A stretch of 23,970 nucleotides of DNA, taken from NCBI GenBank assembly GCA_964623315.1, contig CAZUSU010000042.1, forward strand, positions 1 to 23,970, in the 5' to 3' direction. This stretch comes from CAZUSU01 sp964623315. GTDB lineage: Bacteria > Patescibacteriota > Patescibacteriia > Magasanikbacterales > 2-02-FULL-50-9b. A program made the translations under genes and the position numbers. Below the pieces are notes generated by a model that made no database searches, had not been told where the DNA came from, and saw only the letters and a list, made by a program, of their open reading frames with translations. Shown piece after piece: positions 1-4,432 of this stretch. Positions within the stretch are counted from its first letter, which is position 1; each line of letters begins with the position of its first letter.

Positions 1-64
1 TTGCGATGGCGACCCGCAGAATGAGTAGTCCAACGTCGTTATACTGAAGAAGTTGTGTAAACAT
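1..64 (-). CDS. DoxX-like membrane protein, N-terminal fragment
   Basis: On the minus strand an ATG at 64-62 opens a frame that stays open to the window edge and gives about 21 residues, beginning MFTQLLQYNDVGLL and continuing hydrophobically. A short polar start followed by D-x-G-L-L-x-L-R and the beginning of a membrane helix resembles DoxX/SURF4-family membrane proteins, but 21 residues are too few to prove it. The two other minus-strand frames were not pursued, and all three plus-strand frames contain stops in this stretch. A weak GAGA lies just upstream of the ATG. The gene is transcribed away from the rest of the window, with a 9-bp dyad about 80 bp upstream. The family is a suggestion only. 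Confidence 0.35.
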   Translation of the reverse strand, partial: MFTQLLQYNDVGLLILRVAIA

Positions 65-140
65 GTTCTCAATAATTAATTGATAATTGATTTACTCATT
101 AACAATTTTAGTACATTTATGGATGTTGTGCATCTAAACT

Positions 141-163
141 CCCAGTGAGTACATCTCACTGGG
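141..163. promoter_or_regulatory. 9-bp perfect inverted repeat (operator or terminator)
   Basis: CCCAGTGAG and CTCACTGGG form a perfect 9-bp stem with a 5-base loop. On the plus strand it is followed by ACGATTTTT, which resembles a weak intrinsic terminator. No plus-strand gene is visible upstream, however, because the only reading frame there runs leftwards. It could therefore be an operator in the upstream region of the DoxX-like gene instead. The sequence does not decide between the two. Confidence 0.45.
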
Positions 164-172
164 ACGATTTTT

Positions 173-249
173 GCTGCGTATACTGGAAATAGTCCGAACC
201 CATTTTGCGGGCGGGCGGGATTCTGAAAAAAATCCGAAGCCGCTGGGAT
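173..249 (+). repeat. Left copy of ~77-bp inverted repeat flanking methyltransferase gene
   Basis: This stretch is nearly identical to the reverse complement of 1179-1256. It differs by one T insertion in the right copy and a few substitutions (GCTGC/GCTGT, CCGAAGCCGC/CCAAAGCCGT). It contains a GCGGGCGGGCGGG tract followed by GGATT-CTGAAAAA-AATCC, a small internal hairpin. The pair encloses the methyltransferase gene. Such long terminal inverted repeats are typical of MITE-like elements or transposon ends, but no transposase lies between them. No target-site duplication was recognised outside the repeats. Confidence 0.9.
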
Positions 250-268
250 GACAATTTCAAGTTTTTCT

Positions 269-330
269 AATGAGTTAATAATAACTCATTTTAAAGCATT
301 TTTCAATCGAAAATGATTGAAAAATGCTTT
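269..330. other. Two consecutive perfect hairpins downstream of methyltransferase gene
   Basis: The first hairpin has a 9-bp stem, AATGAGTTA (269-277) with TAACTCATT (282-290), around a 4-base loop. The second has a 16-bp perfect stem, AAAGCATTTTTCAATC (293-308) with its complement at 315-330, around a 6-base loop. They lie 28 bp beyond the stop codon of the minus-strand methyltransferase gene, so they probably end or protect its transcript. There is no clean T run after the stem on the minus strand, so they are not textbook terminators. Confidence 0.6.
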
Positions 331-357
331 GGTTGGCGGCAAATTCTTTGACAAAAA

Positions 358-1110
358 TTAGGCAGCTTTTTCCAGAACAAAAGTTTCAGGGCCGACAAGA
401 TCTAATTTTAGCCCTTCTAATTTAGATACAAACTTAGGGTCGGATGGAACAATATCTGTGCCAGTACCAAATACAATACCCTCTTTACGAGTTGCTCTTG
501 AAATTTCAGCCATAAGCGCAGCCCTATATTCAGAGTCTCTGATTATGTCCCAATCAATACCGTTTAAAACAAAATTGGCCGAATTATCAGGTAGCCGCGC
601 AACGAAATCTAACATATCGGCCGAAACACCTAATGAAGTCATCTGACGACCCTTCTGATCGTCTGATAAAAAATCTGATTCAGTTTCTAAGGGCTGTGCC
701 GAATAAGGATCAAGGTTATCCCCTAAATCAACACTCACATAAGTTTTGACTCCAAATTTTTTAGCTAATTGGGCCATAATTTCACCATCACCACCCCCGA
801 GATCAATTAGTATATCATCACTCAACTTTTCTCTAAAAAATTCGTAGGCCTTCCTAAACATTTGTGGATTGTAACGTTCAGTTGGGTCTTGTGAATAACC
901 ATTGTACAAAAAGTTTATCCAACGCTCGGAAAATCTTTGAGGGTAAAAAACTTTATTCCTTGATTCTCGTTCTATGATTTCCTTATATTTTTCAAGATTA
1001 GGATTTACAAAAGTCAATAAGTCCCTAAGAGATGTTTTAGTTCCAGTTTTTACTTCTGGGCTTCCTTGCAAACTTTTGAACTGGTCAGGATTAGGTCCTT
1101 GTTTTTTCAT
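358..1110 (-). CDS. Class I SAM-dependent methyltransferase-like protein
   Basis: The 250-residue protein carries the signature of a Rossmann-fold methyltransferase. ILIDLGGGDG (about residues 100-109) is motif I, which binds S-adenosylmethionine. YVSVDLGDN (about 124-132) supplies the acidic residue at the end of strand 2 (D128). A later segment with ADMLDFVARLPDNS and FVLNGIDWDII fits the motif II/III area. The first 95 residues are helical and not recognised. The substrate cannot be read from the sequence. There is no signal peptide or membrane helix. GC is low (25 of 60 bases in 841-900). The gene stands alone on the minus strand between two inverted repeats, so it looks like an acquired cassette. 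The ATG at 1110 has no clear Shine-Dalgarno sequence. Confidence 0.8.
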   Translation of the reverse strand: MKKQGPNPDQFKSLQGSPEVKTGTKTSLRDLLTFVNPNLEKYKEIIERESRNKVFYPQRFSERWINFLYNGYSQDPTERYNPQMFRKAYEFFREKLSDDILIDLGGGDGEIMAQLAKKFGVKTYVSVDLGDNLDPYSAQPLETESDFLSDDQKGRQMTSLGVSADMLDFVARLPDNSANFVLNGIDWDIIRDSEYRAALMAEISRATRKEGIVFGTGTDIVPSDPKFVSKLEGLKLDLVGPETFVLEKAA

Positions 1111-1178
1111 AATGAAAAATTTTCTTTTACCAAAATGTGGTTCGAGCCGATATTTTTACAGGTTCTTTGGCAGTTTTT

Positions 1179-1256
1179 ATCCCAACGGCTTTGGATTTTT
1201 TTCAGAATCCCGCCCGCCCGCAAAAATGGGTTCGGACTATTTCCAGTATACACAGC
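1179..1256 (-). repeat. Right copy of ~78-bp inverted repeat flanking methyltransferase gene
   Basis: This is the reverse complement of 173-249 with one extra T and few substitutions. Its outer end merges with a 36-bp palindrome that has no counterpart at the left end. The two copies are about 930 bp apart and could pair in single-stranded DNA or RNA to loop out the whole gene. Confidence 0.9.
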
Positions 1257-1288
1257 CATTTAGAAAATTGCAATTTTCTAAATGGCTG
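1253..1288. repeat. 36-bp perfect palindrome
   Basis: CAGCCATTTAGAAAATTG is followed directly by its reverse complement, with the centre at 1270/1271. It overlaps the outer edge of the right inverted repeat by four bases (CAGC). It has no T run on either side, so it is more likely a cruciform-forming element end, or a structure at the cassette border, than a simple terminator. Confidence 0.85.
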
Positions 1289-1368
1289 CGGAGAAAGGAT
1301 TCGAAGGGCGAGCGCGCAATTGTGGGGGGTATTTTTTCCTCCATAAATCTCCGTCGCTATGCGAGTGA

Positions 1369-1398
1369 TTGACGTGGCCGCCACATTTCTGCTATTAT
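1369..1398 (+). promoter_or_regulatory. Sigma70-type promoter for tRNA-Thr / rpmG
   Basis: TTGACG (1369-1374) is separated by 18 bases from TATTAT (1393-1398). Transcription would begin near 1405, nine bases before the tRNA, and could continue into rpmG and the next gene. Confidence 0.7.
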
Positions 1399-1413
1399 TT
1401 CCTCACATTTCAT

Positions 1414-1485
1414 GCCGGTGTAGCATAGCGGTAATGCACCTGTTTTGTAAACAGAAGAGTGTGGGTTCGAATCCCTCCACCGGCT
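1414..1485 (+). tRNA. tRNA-Thr (anticodon TGT)
   Basis: The cloverleaf folds with acceptor GCCGGTG/CACCGGC (7 bp), TA at positions 8-9, D-stem GCAT/ATGC around AGCGGTA, and anticodon loop TTTGTAA. The anticodon TGT reads ACA. The T-arm is GTGGG-TTCGAAT-CCCTC with one mismatch. The anticodon stem has one C-A mismatch at its top. The discriminator base is T1485. CCA is not encoded in register, since ACCA follows one base too late. rpmG begins 26 bp downstream. Confidence 0.93.
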
Positions 1486-1511
1486 ACCACGGTAAGAAAT
1501 AAATAACCAAT

Positions 1512-1667
1512 ATGTCACAAGAAAACCTCGCCGCGTTAGAGTGTACTGCCTGTAAGCGTGTCACGCATTACACAAAAAAAAATAAGAAAAAAATCAAGGG
1601 CCGTTTGGAGCTCAAAAAGTTATGTAACTTTTGCAATAAACATACGTTGCATAAAGAAACAAAGTAA
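1512..1667 (+). CDS. rpmG: Large ribosomal subunit protein bL33
   Basis: The product is a 51-residue basic protein with two CxxC pairs (C11/C14 and C38/C41) forming a zinc ribbon. It contains RVTHYTKKNKK and RLELKKLCNFCNKHTLHKE, the normal bL33 pattern and length. bL33 binds near the E site of the 50S subunit. The start ATG follows an AT-rich leader with no Shine-Dalgarno sequence, as in most genes here. It lies between tRNA-Thr and a membrane-protein gene, in a tRNA/translation neighbourhood. In many bacteria rpmG is followed by tRNA-Trp, secE and nusG; here secE and nusG are absent. Confidence 0.95.
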   Translation: MSQENLAALECTACKRVTHYTKKNKKKIKGRLELKKLCNFCNKHTLHKETK

Positions 1668-1676
1668 TATTTGGCT

Positions 1677-2438
1677 ATGACGTTCTTTGGTTTGTTGTGG
1701 GGGTATATCACACGGGTGCCGGCGCTCGCGGCCGCGCGAAATGATGCGTCGGTGCGATGGTCGTTTTTGTTTCAACTGCACGTACTGGTTGCGTTTTTAG
1801 TGGCGCTCGCCTTTGTGGGCGACGTGTTGTCCTTGGTGCAAACGGCTCAAAAAAATATGGCGCGTGTTCCCGATGGTATTGTGGTTGAAAAGCGCGCAGA
1901 TACCTTGCGGGTGGTTGGTGCGCCCCAGCCGTTCACGTTTCAGGATTTTGGTATGGTGATAACGGTTGATACTATTGGTGCATTAAAATCACGTCCGGCT
2001 AGCACGACGGTGTTCATTACCGACAAACAAATTATTACCGTGGACGCGACAGGAAAAGAACGCGCGATGTTCTGGAATGATGAACGGGATTTTACCGAGA
2101 ACATTAATGACATCAAAAAATTTTGGTTGGCGAGTGAGCGTAAATTAATTGTTATTGGCATCAGCACGTTGTTTGTTGCGATTATGCTTTTTGAGGCGCT
2201 CGTTTCTTTGGCGCTCGTCATTGTGTGGAGCCTTTTGGGGGTGGTTTTTGGACGTCTTTTTGGGACAGCGCCCTCCGTGACCTTTCGCGAAGCGGCACGC
2301 GTCCATGCCGTTTGCCTCACGGGACCACTGGTGTTGTGGGGCGTGCTAACCGCCGGTGGGTTTGCTATTGCCTTACCCGTTGAGGTGCTGGCATTTATCG
2401 TGTACAGTATGATGGCGTTGCCAATTAAGCGGGCGTAG
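1677..2438 (+). CDS. DUF1189-like integral membrane protein
   Basis: The 253-residue protein has one N-terminal membrane helix (about residues 31-50). A soluble region of about 100 residues, probably extracytoplasmic, follows, with VPDGIVVEKRADTL, FGMVITVDTIG and VFITDKQIITVD. At least two more hydrophobic helices (about 160-195 and 210-250) complete it. This order of helix, P-x-G-x-x-x domain with a V-D-T motif, and C-terminal helices resembles DUF1189 proteins, whose function is unknown. A TTG at 1671 is an alternative start, but the ATG at 1677 was preferred; neither has a Shine-Dalgarno sequence. It begins 9 bp after rpmG. Its last codons and stop overlap the first 10 bases of tRNA-Trp, so the gene and the tRNA are probably co-transcribed and must be separated by tRNA processing. 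Confidence 0.7.
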   Translation: MTFFGLLWGYITRVPALAAARNDASVRWSFLFQLHVLVAFLVALAFVGDVLSLVQTAQKNMARVPDGIVVEKRADTLRVVGAPQPFTFQDFGMVITVDTIGALKSRPASTTVFITDKQIITVDATGKERAMFWNDERDFTENINDIKKFWLASERKLIVIGISTLFVAIMLFEALVSLALVIVWSLLGVVFGRLFGTAPSVTFREAARVHAVCLTGPLVLWGVLTAGGFAIALPVEVLAFIVYSMMALPIKRA

Positions 2439-2502
2439 TTTAGTGGTAGAACGAAGGTCTCCAAAACCTTTGGTGGGGGTTCGATTCCCTCCGCCCGTGC
2501 CA
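2429..2502 (+). tRNA. tRNA-Trp (anticodon CCA)
   Basis: Acceptor GCGGGCG pairs with CGCCCGT (G1-U72 wobble). The D-arm is GTTT/GAAC, the anticodon stem AAGGT/ACCTT, and the loop CTCCAAA with anticodon CCA. The T-arm is GGGGG-TTCGATT-CCCTC. The discriminator is G2499 and CCA is encoded at 2500-2502. The 5' end overlaps the upstream CDS by 10 bp. The last 21 bases before CCA (2479-2499) recur at 2633-2653. Confidence 0.95.
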
Positions 2503-2540
2503 AACATAAAATCCCCACTTCGTGTGAGGATTTTATGTTT
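2502..2540 (+). terminator. Hairpin directly behind tRNA-Trp
   Basis: AAACATAAAATCC (2502-2514) pairs perfectly with GGATTTTATGTTT (2528-2540), and the loop contains a further CAC/GTG pairing. The stem starts at the last base of the tRNA CCA. It would end the transcript or mark the site for 3' processing. The U-rich 3' arm (GGATTTTATGTTT) supports termination, although no separate T run follows. Confidence 0.6.
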
Positions 2541-2632
2541 GATATGGTCAGAAGTGGGAATCGAACCCGGGCATAAAGGAATTGCCGGCGGCAGTTCCGA
2601 CTGCCCTGGGCTTTTTTGTCTTTGGCAAAAAA
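2541..2632 (-). pseudogene. Non-coding scar with tRNA-like T-arm fragment (minus strand)
   Basis: Read on the minus strand, 2547-2570 gives a T-arm-like GGGTTCGATTCCC followed by ACTTCTGACCA, which looks like the 3' end of a tRNA with CCA. No matching 5' acceptor (CAGAAGT or similar) exists within a tRNA length, so it is a remnant at best. No coding frame is visible from 2503 to 2915. Confidence 0.3.
2578..2617 (+). terminator. Intrinsic terminator with a competing upstream hairpin
   Basis: GGCAGT (2590-2595) and ACTGCC (2600-2605) form a stem with a TCCG loop, and CTGGGC plus T6 (2612-2617) follows. The left arm is also the right arm of a 9-bp stem, GGAATTGCC (2578-2586) with GGCAGTTCC (2590-2598). 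The two folds exclude each other. This is the geometry of an antiterminator/terminator pair, although no controlled gene follows closely. Confidence 0.5.
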
Positions 2633-2653
2633 GTTCGATTCCCTCCGCCCGTG
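2633..2653 (+). repeat. 21-bp duplicate of the tRNA-Trp 3' end (att-like)
   Basis: These 21 bases are identical to 2479-2499, the T-loop to discriminator part of tRNA-Trp, and lie 154 bp downstream in direct orientation. Integrases that target tRNA genes leave exactly this arrangement: an intact tRNA at one junction and a 3' fragment at the other. No integrase gene is present, so this is a probable scar of past integration or deletion. Confidence 0.75.
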
Positions 2654-2661
2654 TTCGAGAC

Positions 2662-2690
2662 CCCCACGAAAGTGGGGTTTATGATTTTCA
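2662..2690 (+). terminator. Hairpin with GAAA tetraloop and T-rich tail
   Basis: CCCCAC (2662-2667) pairs with GTGGGG (2672-2677) around a GAAA tetraloop, followed by TTTATGATTTTCA. It lies just upstream of the DGR promoter and would insulate the DGR from read-through from tRNA-Trp. Confidence 0.6.
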
Positions 2691-2722
2691 CTCCTTAATT
2701 AGCCAAATTTTGAGTAGTAACC

Positions 2723-2751
2723 TTGACAAATTCACCAAATCATGCTATAAA
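2723..2751 (+). promoter_or_regulatory. Consensus sigma70 promoter of the DGR variable-protein gene
   Basis: TTGACA (2723-2728), a 17-base spacer and TATAAA (2746-2751) make the best consensus promoter in the window. The expected start near 2758 leaves a leader of about 158 bases before the ATG at 2916. The leader holds two near-identical segments, TAAGCCGTAGGTC and TAAGCGGTAGGCC (2849-2893), and GC-rich stretches that could fold. No known riboswitch was recognised. Confidence 0.8.
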
Positions 2752-2900
2752 TGATAGTCAATAACAGTACCTAATTTAGCCGCAATAACTAGGTTTTCTC
2801 TCAACAGAGTAAATTTAATTACTGCAGCCAAATCGGTTGGCAGTTGGTAAGCCGTAGGTCTTGGGTCGGGTGACTCGGGATAAGCGGTAGGCCACACAGA

Positions 2901-2909
2901 AGAGAGAGG
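2901..2909 (+). promoter_or_regulatory. Strong Shine-Dalgarno sequence (atypical for this window)
   Basis: AGAGAGAGG lies six bases before the ATG at 2916 and fixes the start of the variable-protein gene. Nearly all chromosomal genes in the window lack such a site, so this sets the gene apart. Confidence 0.75.
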
Positions 2910-2915
2910 CTCAAA

Positions 2916-3539
2916 ATGGCTCGTCCCGTAAGTGAATTGCTCAAGAACTTTGGCAAAATGTTTGAGGTCGTGAAGACGCTCGTCAACGCCGTGCTCGACA
3001 TGGGCGGCAACGATGAAGACGTCCTGCGCATCCTCAAAGACAAGAAGCTGGCGCAGAAATTCGCCGAGATGCTGCTCGCTGAGCGTGGGATTACCATTCC
3101 CGACGGCTACGAGGTGCTTTCGGTCAACTACGCGCTCAAGCTGATCGATGCCATCACGGCCGCCGCGTTCGATTGGAAGAACGACGACATCGTCGAGAAG
3201 AACTTCCCGAACCAGGCGCACGAGAATGGCGAGCAGAACCTCCAGGTCAAGCTCTACCACTTCGGCAAGGGCATGTCGTCCGAGGACGTCGTTTCGGCGA
3301 TGGACAAAGATGGCTTCCGTCCTGCGACGCTGCGCGAACTTCTGGCCTACACCGTGAAGAACCCCGACGAACAGCGCAAGTACACGATCGTGGGCTTGGG
3401 TTCGTTCTGGAGTCGCGGTGGCGACCGCGATGTCCCGTGCCTCGGCCTGGACGGTTACGAGCGCGAGCTGCACCTGGGTTGGTGGAGCGACGACTGGAAC
3501 GGCTACTATCAGTTTCTCGCCGTCCGCAAGTCTATCTGA
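2916..3539 (+). CDS. DGR variable protein with C-type-lectin-like variable domain
   Basis: This 207-residue protein is the target of the retroelement. Residues 1-95 are mostly helical and not recognised. Residues 120-160 (DVVSAMDKDGFRPATLREL, then NPDEQRKYTIVGLGS) and the WW-x-x-D-W-x-x-x-Y-x-F-L-A-V-R ending match the C-type-lectin/formylglycine-enzyme-like fold of DGR target proteins common in CPR bacteria. Fourteen residues differ from the template-encoded ones: 164, 167, 169, 170, 172, 175, 177, 179, 181, 184, 186, 188, 192 and 197. There is no signal peptide or membrane helix, so it probably acts in the cytoplasm; its ligand is unknown. The gene is GC-rich (42 of 60 bases in 3421-3480) and differs from its neighbours in composition. 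It has its own promoter and terminator. Confidence 0.9.
   Translation: MARPVSELLKNFGKMFEVVKTLVNAVLDMGGNDEDVLRILKDKKLAQKFAEMLLAERGITIPDGYEVLSVNYALKLIDAITAAAFDWKNDDIVEKNFPNQAHENGEQNLQVKLYHFGKGMSSEDVVSAMDKDGFRPATLRELLAYTVKNPDEQRKYTIVGLGSFWSRGGDRDVPCLGLDGYERELHLGWWSDDWNGYYQFLAVRKSI
3399..3533 (+). repeat. DGR variable repeat (VR) with IMH at its 3' end
   Basis: VR aligns without gaps to the template repeat at 3874-4008, with 117 of 135 positions identical. Sixteen of the 18 differences are at TR adenines (12 to G, 3 to T, 1 to C). The other two (T to C at 3524, C to G at 3530) lie in the last 12 bp. The stretch without adenine changes, from about 3505 to 3533 (GTTTCTCGCCGTCCGCAAG), is the likely initiation-of-mutagenic-homing (IMH) site. 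VR ends six bases from the end of the gene, the usual location. Confidence 0.95.
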
Positions 3540-3559
3540 CCTTTGGCCTTGGAACCCTT

Positions 3560-3576
3560 GGCACTCAACTCGTGCC
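3560..3576 (+). other. Small hairpin just downstream of VR
   Basis: GGCAC (3560-3564) pairs with GTGCC (3572-3576) around a 7-base loop, 26 bp after the VR end. In the Bordetella phage DGR a hairpin or cruciform downstream of the IMH promotes retrohoming. This hairpin, or the larger one at 3593, may play that part. The assignment is inference. Confidence 0.35.
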
Positions 3577-3592
3577 CTTGGTCCCTTTGACT

Positions 3593-3634
3593 CCGACGTT
3601 TCGCAACTTGTTGCGGGGCGTCGGTATTTTTTTT
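3593..3634 (+). terminator. Strong intrinsic terminator after the variable-protein gene
   Basis: CCGACG-TTT-CGCAAC (3593-3607) pairs with GTTGCG-GGG-CGTCGG (3610-3624) around a 2-base loop. The three central positions pair as G-U wobbles in RNA, giving an essentially continuous 15-bp stem. It is followed by TA and T8 (3627-3634). In DNA the outer and inner arms could also extrude as a cruciform. Confidence 0.85.
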
Positions 3635-3642
3635 GTTATAAT
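3634..3642 (+). promoter_or_regulatory. Extended -10 promoter for the TR RNA
   Basis: TGT followed by TATAAT (3637-3642) is a perfect extended -10 element with no good -35 box. Transcription would begin near 3649 and run through TR. It overlaps the T run of the preceding terminator, so the variable gene ends where the TR transcript begins. Confidence 0.6.
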
Positions 3643-3873
3643 GCATTCGGATAGTAAACGATACAGTGTGCGGTCACGGCTGCATGCGGTTGAATTCTAA
3701 AATGATCCCACGTTGAGAATAGCAGGAATTACGGCTTCTGCTAGAGGACAAAGATTATTTTCAAACATAAAGACTTGGTGTGCTGCATGAGATGGGCTGC
3801 GTGCCCCGAACGAGATACAACCCAGAGAGTATTCGACGGGTGGTGTTACTGAACGTGCAGTGCACAACGTGAC

Positions 3874-4008
3874 GGTTCGATCTGGAGTCACGGTGACAAC
3901 CGCAATGTCCCGTACCTCAACCTGAACGGTAACGAGCGCAAGCTGAACCTGAATTGGTGGAGCAACGACTGGAACGGCAACTATCAGTTTCTCGCCGTTC
4001 GCAACTCT
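3874..4008 (+). repeat. DGR template repeat (TR)
   Basis: TR is 475 bp downstream of VR in the same orientation. Read in the frame of VR it is full of AAC/AAT codons: 11 Asn codons in the 45 triplets, of which nine changed by adenine substitution in VR. AAY codons can reach many amino acids through adenine changes without creating stops; only one AAG codon (3940-3942) could become TAG. The last bases (T3999, C4005) differ from VR as IMH* differs from IMH, which keeps TR from being overwritten. Confidence 0.95.
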
Positions 4009-4014
4009 TTATGG

Positions 4015-4050
4015 AAACAGCCCTTAGCATTTATTGCAGAGGGCTGTTTT
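4015..4050 (+). terminator. Hairpin between TR and avd, terminator-like on the plus strand
   Basis: AAACAGCCCT (4015-4024) pairs perfectly with AGGGCTGTTT (4040-4049), with a 15-base loop and TTTTGTTGT at the 3' side. It begins seven bases after TR, and the avd stop codon lies in its loop. On the plus strand it can end the TR RNA. On the minus strand it could end the avd transcript, but with a poorer T run. Confidence 0.65.
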
Positions 4051-4432
4051 GTTGTAGTTGTTTACGCCACCCGCCAAGCATTTTTCCAATCTCGGTGAGG
4101 GGCTCTAAAATCGCCGCGTATTTTTTATGATCAATCGCTTTTATTTCCCATGCAACTTGTAAAAAGAATTTGAGCGTGTCGAGTTTGCTCGAAGCGCGGA
4201 GCACAACGGAATATTTTTGCTCTCTGACTGCGTAACCCGCTTGGAGCACCAGCTCGATTGTTTCGCAAAAAGTTTTATCAATAGTTGCACCCAGCGTATA
4301 CCGCGAAAGGCGTTCCATCTGGTTGTGTTGGGCGTGCCATAGTTTGTAGGCATCAGTTATCTTGCGCAAAACTGGAAAATCCGTCGGGGGGTGGGGGGTA
4401 ACATTAGAGGAATGAAAATTCAGATCGGTCAT
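4031..4432 (-). CDS. avd: DGR accessory protein Avd (four-helix bundle, bAvd-like)
   Basis: The 133-residue protein is all-helical. The segments ITDAYKLWH, SRYTLGATIDKTFCETIEL, KLDTLKFFLQVAWEIKAI and IGKMLGGWRKQ are typical of the Avd-like branch of the four-helix-bundle (23S rRNA intervening-sequence protein) family. Avd forms a basic pentamer that binds the DGR reverse transcriptase and template RNA and is needed for cDNA synthesis. The length is normal. It is unusual that the gene is on the strand opposite to TR and RT, and that its first codons overlap the RT start by about 21 bp. Residues 2-18, upstream of the conserved FPVLRKITDAYKLWH, lie over the RT start. No clear Shine-Dalgarno sequence is seen. 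Confidence 0.85.
   Translation of the reverse strand: MTDLNFHSSNVTPHPPTDFPVLRKITDAYKLWHAQHNQMERLSRYTLGATIDKTFCETIELVLQAGYAVREQKYSVVLRASSKLDTLKFFLQVAWEIKAIDHKKYAAILEPLTEIGKMLGGWRKQLQQNSPLQ

Larger units (their letters stand above)
3649..4050 (+). ncRNA. Predicted DGR template RNA
   Basis: The ends are inferred from the extended -10 promoter and the hairpin at 4015-4049. The roughly 225-base leader has no convincing gene; a 64-residue minus-strand frame at 3697-3891 has no support. The leader can form a hairpin (TAGCAG at 3720, CTGCTA at 3738) and an 11-base dyad, GTGCA-G-TGCAC (3855-3865), nine bases before TR. Transcription may also continue antisense to avd into the RT gene, because other DGRs need sequence downstream of TR for cDNA priming. 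Confidence 0.5.

Noticed and set aside
974..1372. 132-residue plus-strand frame over the methyltransferase start and right inverted repeat
   Set aside because: It crosses the repeat and palindrome, has a low-complexity sequence and is antisense to a recognised gene.
2429..2502. Recoded UGA (as in some CPR lineages)
   Set aside because: The Trp tRNA has the normal CCA anticodon, and stop codons including TGA (for example at 3537 and 15686) fit normal gene ends.
2479..2653. Duplicate tRNA segment as a start of a CRISPR array
   Set aside because: There are only two copies, one of them part of a tRNA, the spacing is 154 bp, and no cas genes are present.
2745..3473. 242-residue open frame on the minus strand across the variable-protein gene
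   Set aside because: It is a shadow of the GC-rich coding strand. It has no promoter, and the plus-strand frame is proven by the TR/VR codon pattern.
3173..3700. 175-residue plus-strand frame overlapping the variable gene and its terminator
   Set aside because: It is out of frame with the variable gene, Arg-rich, and runs through a clear terminator.
3697..3891. 64-residue minus-strand frame in the TR leader
   Set aside because: It has no family resemblance or ribosome site and overlaps the start of TR.
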